DNA of 6,198 bases from positions 1 through 6,198 of the forward strand of contig JACZQQ010000159.1 in assembly GCA_022545645.1 (NCBI GenBank), in the 5' to 3' direction. This document shows positions 4,346-6,198 of the stretch, in pieces (the first letter of the stretch is position 1; each line of letters opens with the position of its first letter). The translations under genes were made by a program, and so were the position numbers. Under the pieces are notes generated by a model that did no database searches, was not told the origin of the DNA, and worked only from the letters and a program-made list of their open reading frames with translations. This stretch comes from Acidobacteriota bacterium. Its GTDB lineage: Bacteria > Acidobacteriota > UBA6911 > RPQK01 > JADFOI01.

Positions 4346-6068
4346 GCTCGTAGACGATCTTGCCTCCCACCACCGTCATCAACACTTCAATATCCTTGAT
4401 GTTCTCCTCGGGCACGGTCAGGAGGTCATCCGAAAGGACAACAAAATCGGCCAACTTTCCCGGTTCGATGGAACCCTTGAGGTCTTCCTCAAAAGAGATG
4501 TGGGCGGCATAGATGGTGTAAAGTTTCAGCGCTTCCTGGCGGCTAATGGCTTCCTCCGGCCCAAGTTCGCCGATGGCGGTCTTTCGGGTCACGCTGGCGT
4601 ACATTCCCAGAAGAGGGGAGAGGGGAGAGCCAGGAAAATCGGATCCTCCGGCCACCATGATTCCTCCGTCAAGCCAGGTCCGGTTGGGAAACAGGCTGGA
4701 GGCCCGGCGCTCTCCCAGCATCTCCCGAAGGGCCCGGGGGACGAAATAGGAGATCGACTGCTGGGTCGAGACAATGACACCCAGTCTTTTGGCCTGCTCG
4801 AGATTTCTGGGAGTGGGTAAAAACCCACCATGCTCGAGAGTCCACCGTTTCGAGGCTATGGGATAAAGCTGATCGATTTCATCGTAAACATTGAGCACTT
4901 CATCCAGGGCGGCACTTCCGGCCACGTGAACGCTCATTTGAATATCGTTTTCCGCTGCCGCCAGGCAGATCGTCTTGAGGCGGTCAATACTGAATCTCAG
5001 GTCACCCTTTCCCTGCTGCCTCGAATAGCTCCCTTCATAAGGTTCGCGAAGATAAGCGGTGTCCATAGGTTCCCACCATCCGTCGAGGCTCAACTCCCCC
5101 AAGCCTCCTATCCGCAACCACTCATTGCCGTATCCGGTGGGTGGCCCCAGGTTACGGATGGCCTCCTGGATTTGGTCATCCGGTGTAGCGGGAGGAAGGG
5201 AGTAGTTCAAGCGCCATCGGAGGGTGAGTTCACCCGCTCTCCGCAGTCTCTCCAGCGCTCGAAAATTCCGGCCGGTGGTGGTTCCGCCCAGCTGCTGGAT
5301 GACACCGGTGATACCCACTGCGTTCAGCTCTCGGGACATGCGCCGAATTTCCTCAGCCGTTTCCTCCAGGCCACCCCTGGGAAAGAAGCGCAGAATCCTC
5401 CCGCCTAGGTCCTCCAGAAGCCAGCCATTCGGTTCTCCCGTGGCCGGGTCCTTGATGACCCACTTCTGTGGGGAGGTGGCTCGGGTAATGCCGGCTTCTT
5501 TTAAGGCAAGACTGTTGGTGGCCACTAAATGGCCGTGATAGAAGATGAAAACGGGGTGATTGGGGGAAACGGAATCGAGCTCCCAGCGATTGGGTAAGCG
5601 CCCTTCCTCAATTTGATCGATACTCATGAAGGGAAAAGCGCCGATCCAGGTTTTTTCCGGCGTTTGCCGGACCTTTTCTCGAAAGACTTCCAGGATCTCC
5701 GCTACAGATCGGGTTTCTTCCAGGGAAACCGTGTTGCCGCTGGCCCGGATGGCGTGAATGTGGGAATCGATGAATCCGGGGGTGATGGTCTTTCCCTGAA
5801 GATCCACCGTTCGAGTGGACGCACCTGCCCAGGAGAGAATTTCATTGTCGGGACCCAGGGTCAGGAACTTGTCGTCTTTAACCGCCAGGGCCGAGGCGAT
5901 ACTAAAATCGGAATCCACGGTAATGATCTTTCCGTTGTAAAAGATCAGGTCGGCGGCAACGTCCTCCGAGAGCGGCCGTCCTGCACAGTGAGTGAATGCC
6001 ACAGCAGCGGCCAACCAACCTGCCAGAATCAAAGACGTCCTCAGGGCTGTCCAGGTTCGCATTTTCAT
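4341..6068 (-). CDS. Exported amidohydrolase, Amidohydro_3 (YtcJ-like) family
   Basis: A 575-residue metal-dependent hydrolase of the amidohydrolase superfamily. An N-terminal signal (residues 1-28) precedes a composite beta-sandwich (DLIFYNGKIITVDSDF, 40-55) and a TIM barrel. Expected metal ligands are visible: the HxH in PGFIDSHIHA (His103, His105), His381 (SVHVAGSAALDE), His413 (LEHGG) and Asp477 (GGSDFPGSPLSPL). The C-terminus closes the small domain with GSIEPGKLADFVVLSDD (532-548). At the place where many YtcJ-like enzymes have a carboxylated Lys (KxxxDG), this protein reads ELSLDG, with Glu325. Members hydrolyse C-N bonds in varied amides and formamides; the substrate is not predictable here. 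Cys28 follows AFTH, a poor lipobox because His is at -1, so lipoprotein or plain secreted forms are both possible. The start at 6068 has AAAGGA 4 nt upstream; Met3 at 6062 is an alternative. The gene may follow the edge gene 30 bp upstream in one operon. Confidence 0.92.
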   Translation of the reverse strand: MKMRTWTALRTSLILAGWLAAAVAFTHCAGRPLSEDVAADLIFYNGKIITVDSDFSIASALAVKDDKFLTLGPDNEILSWAGASTRTVDLQGKTITPGFIDSHIHAIRASGNTVSLEETRSVAEILEVFREKVRQTPEKTWIGAFPFMSIDQIEEGRLPNRWELDSVSPNHPVFIFYHGHLVATNSLALKEAGITRATSPQKWVIKDPATGEPNGWLLEDLGGRILRFFPRGGLEETAEEIRRMSRELNAVGITGVIQQLGGTTTGRNFRALERLRRAGELTLRWRLNYSLPPATPDDQIQEAIRNLGPPTGYGNEWLRIGGLGELSLDGWWEPMDTAYLREPYEGSYSRQQGKGDLRFSIDRLKTICLAAAENDIQMSVHVAGSAALDEVLNVYDEIDQLYPIASKRWTLEHGGFLPTPRNLEQAKRLGVIVSTQQSISYFVPRALREMLGERRASSLFPNRTWLDGGIMVAGGSDFPGSPLSPLLGMYASVTRKTAIGELGPEEAISRQEALKLYTIYAAHISFEEDLKGSIEPGKLADFVVLSDDLLTVPEENIKDIEVLMTVVGGKIVYER

Positions 6069-6098
6069 GGGATCCTTTCTCGGCAGACCGTTATTCCT

Positions 6099-6198
6099 TC
6101 ACCCGAGATCCGGATGTTGCAGGTGAAAATCGGTGGTCTCCTGGTCGTTCTTGGCGAGGGCCAGAATTTGGGCCTCGGCATCAACTTGCCCACGAAAC
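6099..6198 (-). CDS. Possible C-terminal fragment of an upstream gene
   Basis: On the minus strand a frame is open from the window edge and stops at TGA (complement of 6099-6101). It yields 32 residues, containing DAEAQILALAKNDQETTDF and ending HLQHPDLG. It runs in the same direction as the amidohydrolase and ends 30 bp before that gene's start, a spacing typical of operons. The composition is ordinary for a soluble protein. I do not recognise the family from so short a piece. The plus strand is also open here (from 6114), so the coding assignment rests mainly on orientation and spacing. Confidence 0.45.
   Translation of the reverse strand, partial: FRGQVDAEAQILALAKNDQETTDFHLQHPDLG

Noticed and set aside
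4830..5408. Plus-strand 192-residue open frame
   Set aside because: It lies wholly antisense to the amidohydrolase, whose motifs and metal ligands are clear; the antisense translation shows no domain.
6114..6198. Plus-strand frame open to the right edge
   Set aside because: No good ribosome binding site was seen, and it would run head-on against the adjacent amidohydrolase start; the minus-strand frame fits spacing and orientation better, though this is not certain.

Overview
The window looks like a chromosomal segment from a GC-rich (roughly mid-50s percent by eye) Gram-negative-type bacterium. It has four complete genes, a fragment of a fifth at the right edge, and one possible leader ORF. 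All four complete products carry an export signal: three Sec-type or lipoprotein-like, one Tat. The pairing of a carboxypeptidase-regulatory-like beta-sandwich, a periplasmic ankyrin protein, an IorB-type molybdenum hydroxylase and a YtcJ-type amidohydrolase would fit Acidobacteriota or a related environmental phylum. That assignment is inference from gene content only; no rRNA or marker gene is present.

Layout: 1-83 is a short leader with a possible hairpin that would cover the ribosome binding site. 84-731 (+) encodes an exported protein with an N-terminal carboxypeptidase-regulatory-like domain and a C-terminal SPOR domain. It converges, with a 17-bp gap, on 749-1600 (-), an exported eight-repeat ankyrin protein. 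The 294-bp divergent spacer 1601-1894 holds seven perfect copies of a 7-bp repeat, a consensus -10 box and a possible 11-codon leader ORF whose stop overlaps the next start as ATGA. 1895-4201 (+) encodes a Tat-exported molybdopterin-binding subunit of the xanthine dehydrogenase/isoquinoline 1-oxidoreductase beta type, with no adjacent iron-sulfur subunit. Its last 34 codons lie inside a degenerate 7-bp repeat block. The convergent spacer, 4202-4340, carries the same repeat in inverse orientation, and then a third 7-bp family (GCTGACA) that runs over the stop codon of the next gene. 4341-6068 (-) encodes an exported amidohydrolase (Amidohydro_3/YtcJ-like). A possible C-terminal fragment of another minus-strand gene lies 30 bp upstream of it, at 6099-6198.

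How the genes relate: orientations alternate, so apart from the amidohydrolase and the edge fragment no operon is visible, and the complete genes are probably separately transcribed. The two enzymes could both act on small organic compounds in the periplasm, but nothing in the sequence ties them to one pathway. The genes belong to known families. The most unusual material is between and at the ends of genes: three unrelated repeats that all have a 7-bp unit, one of which has become coding sequence.
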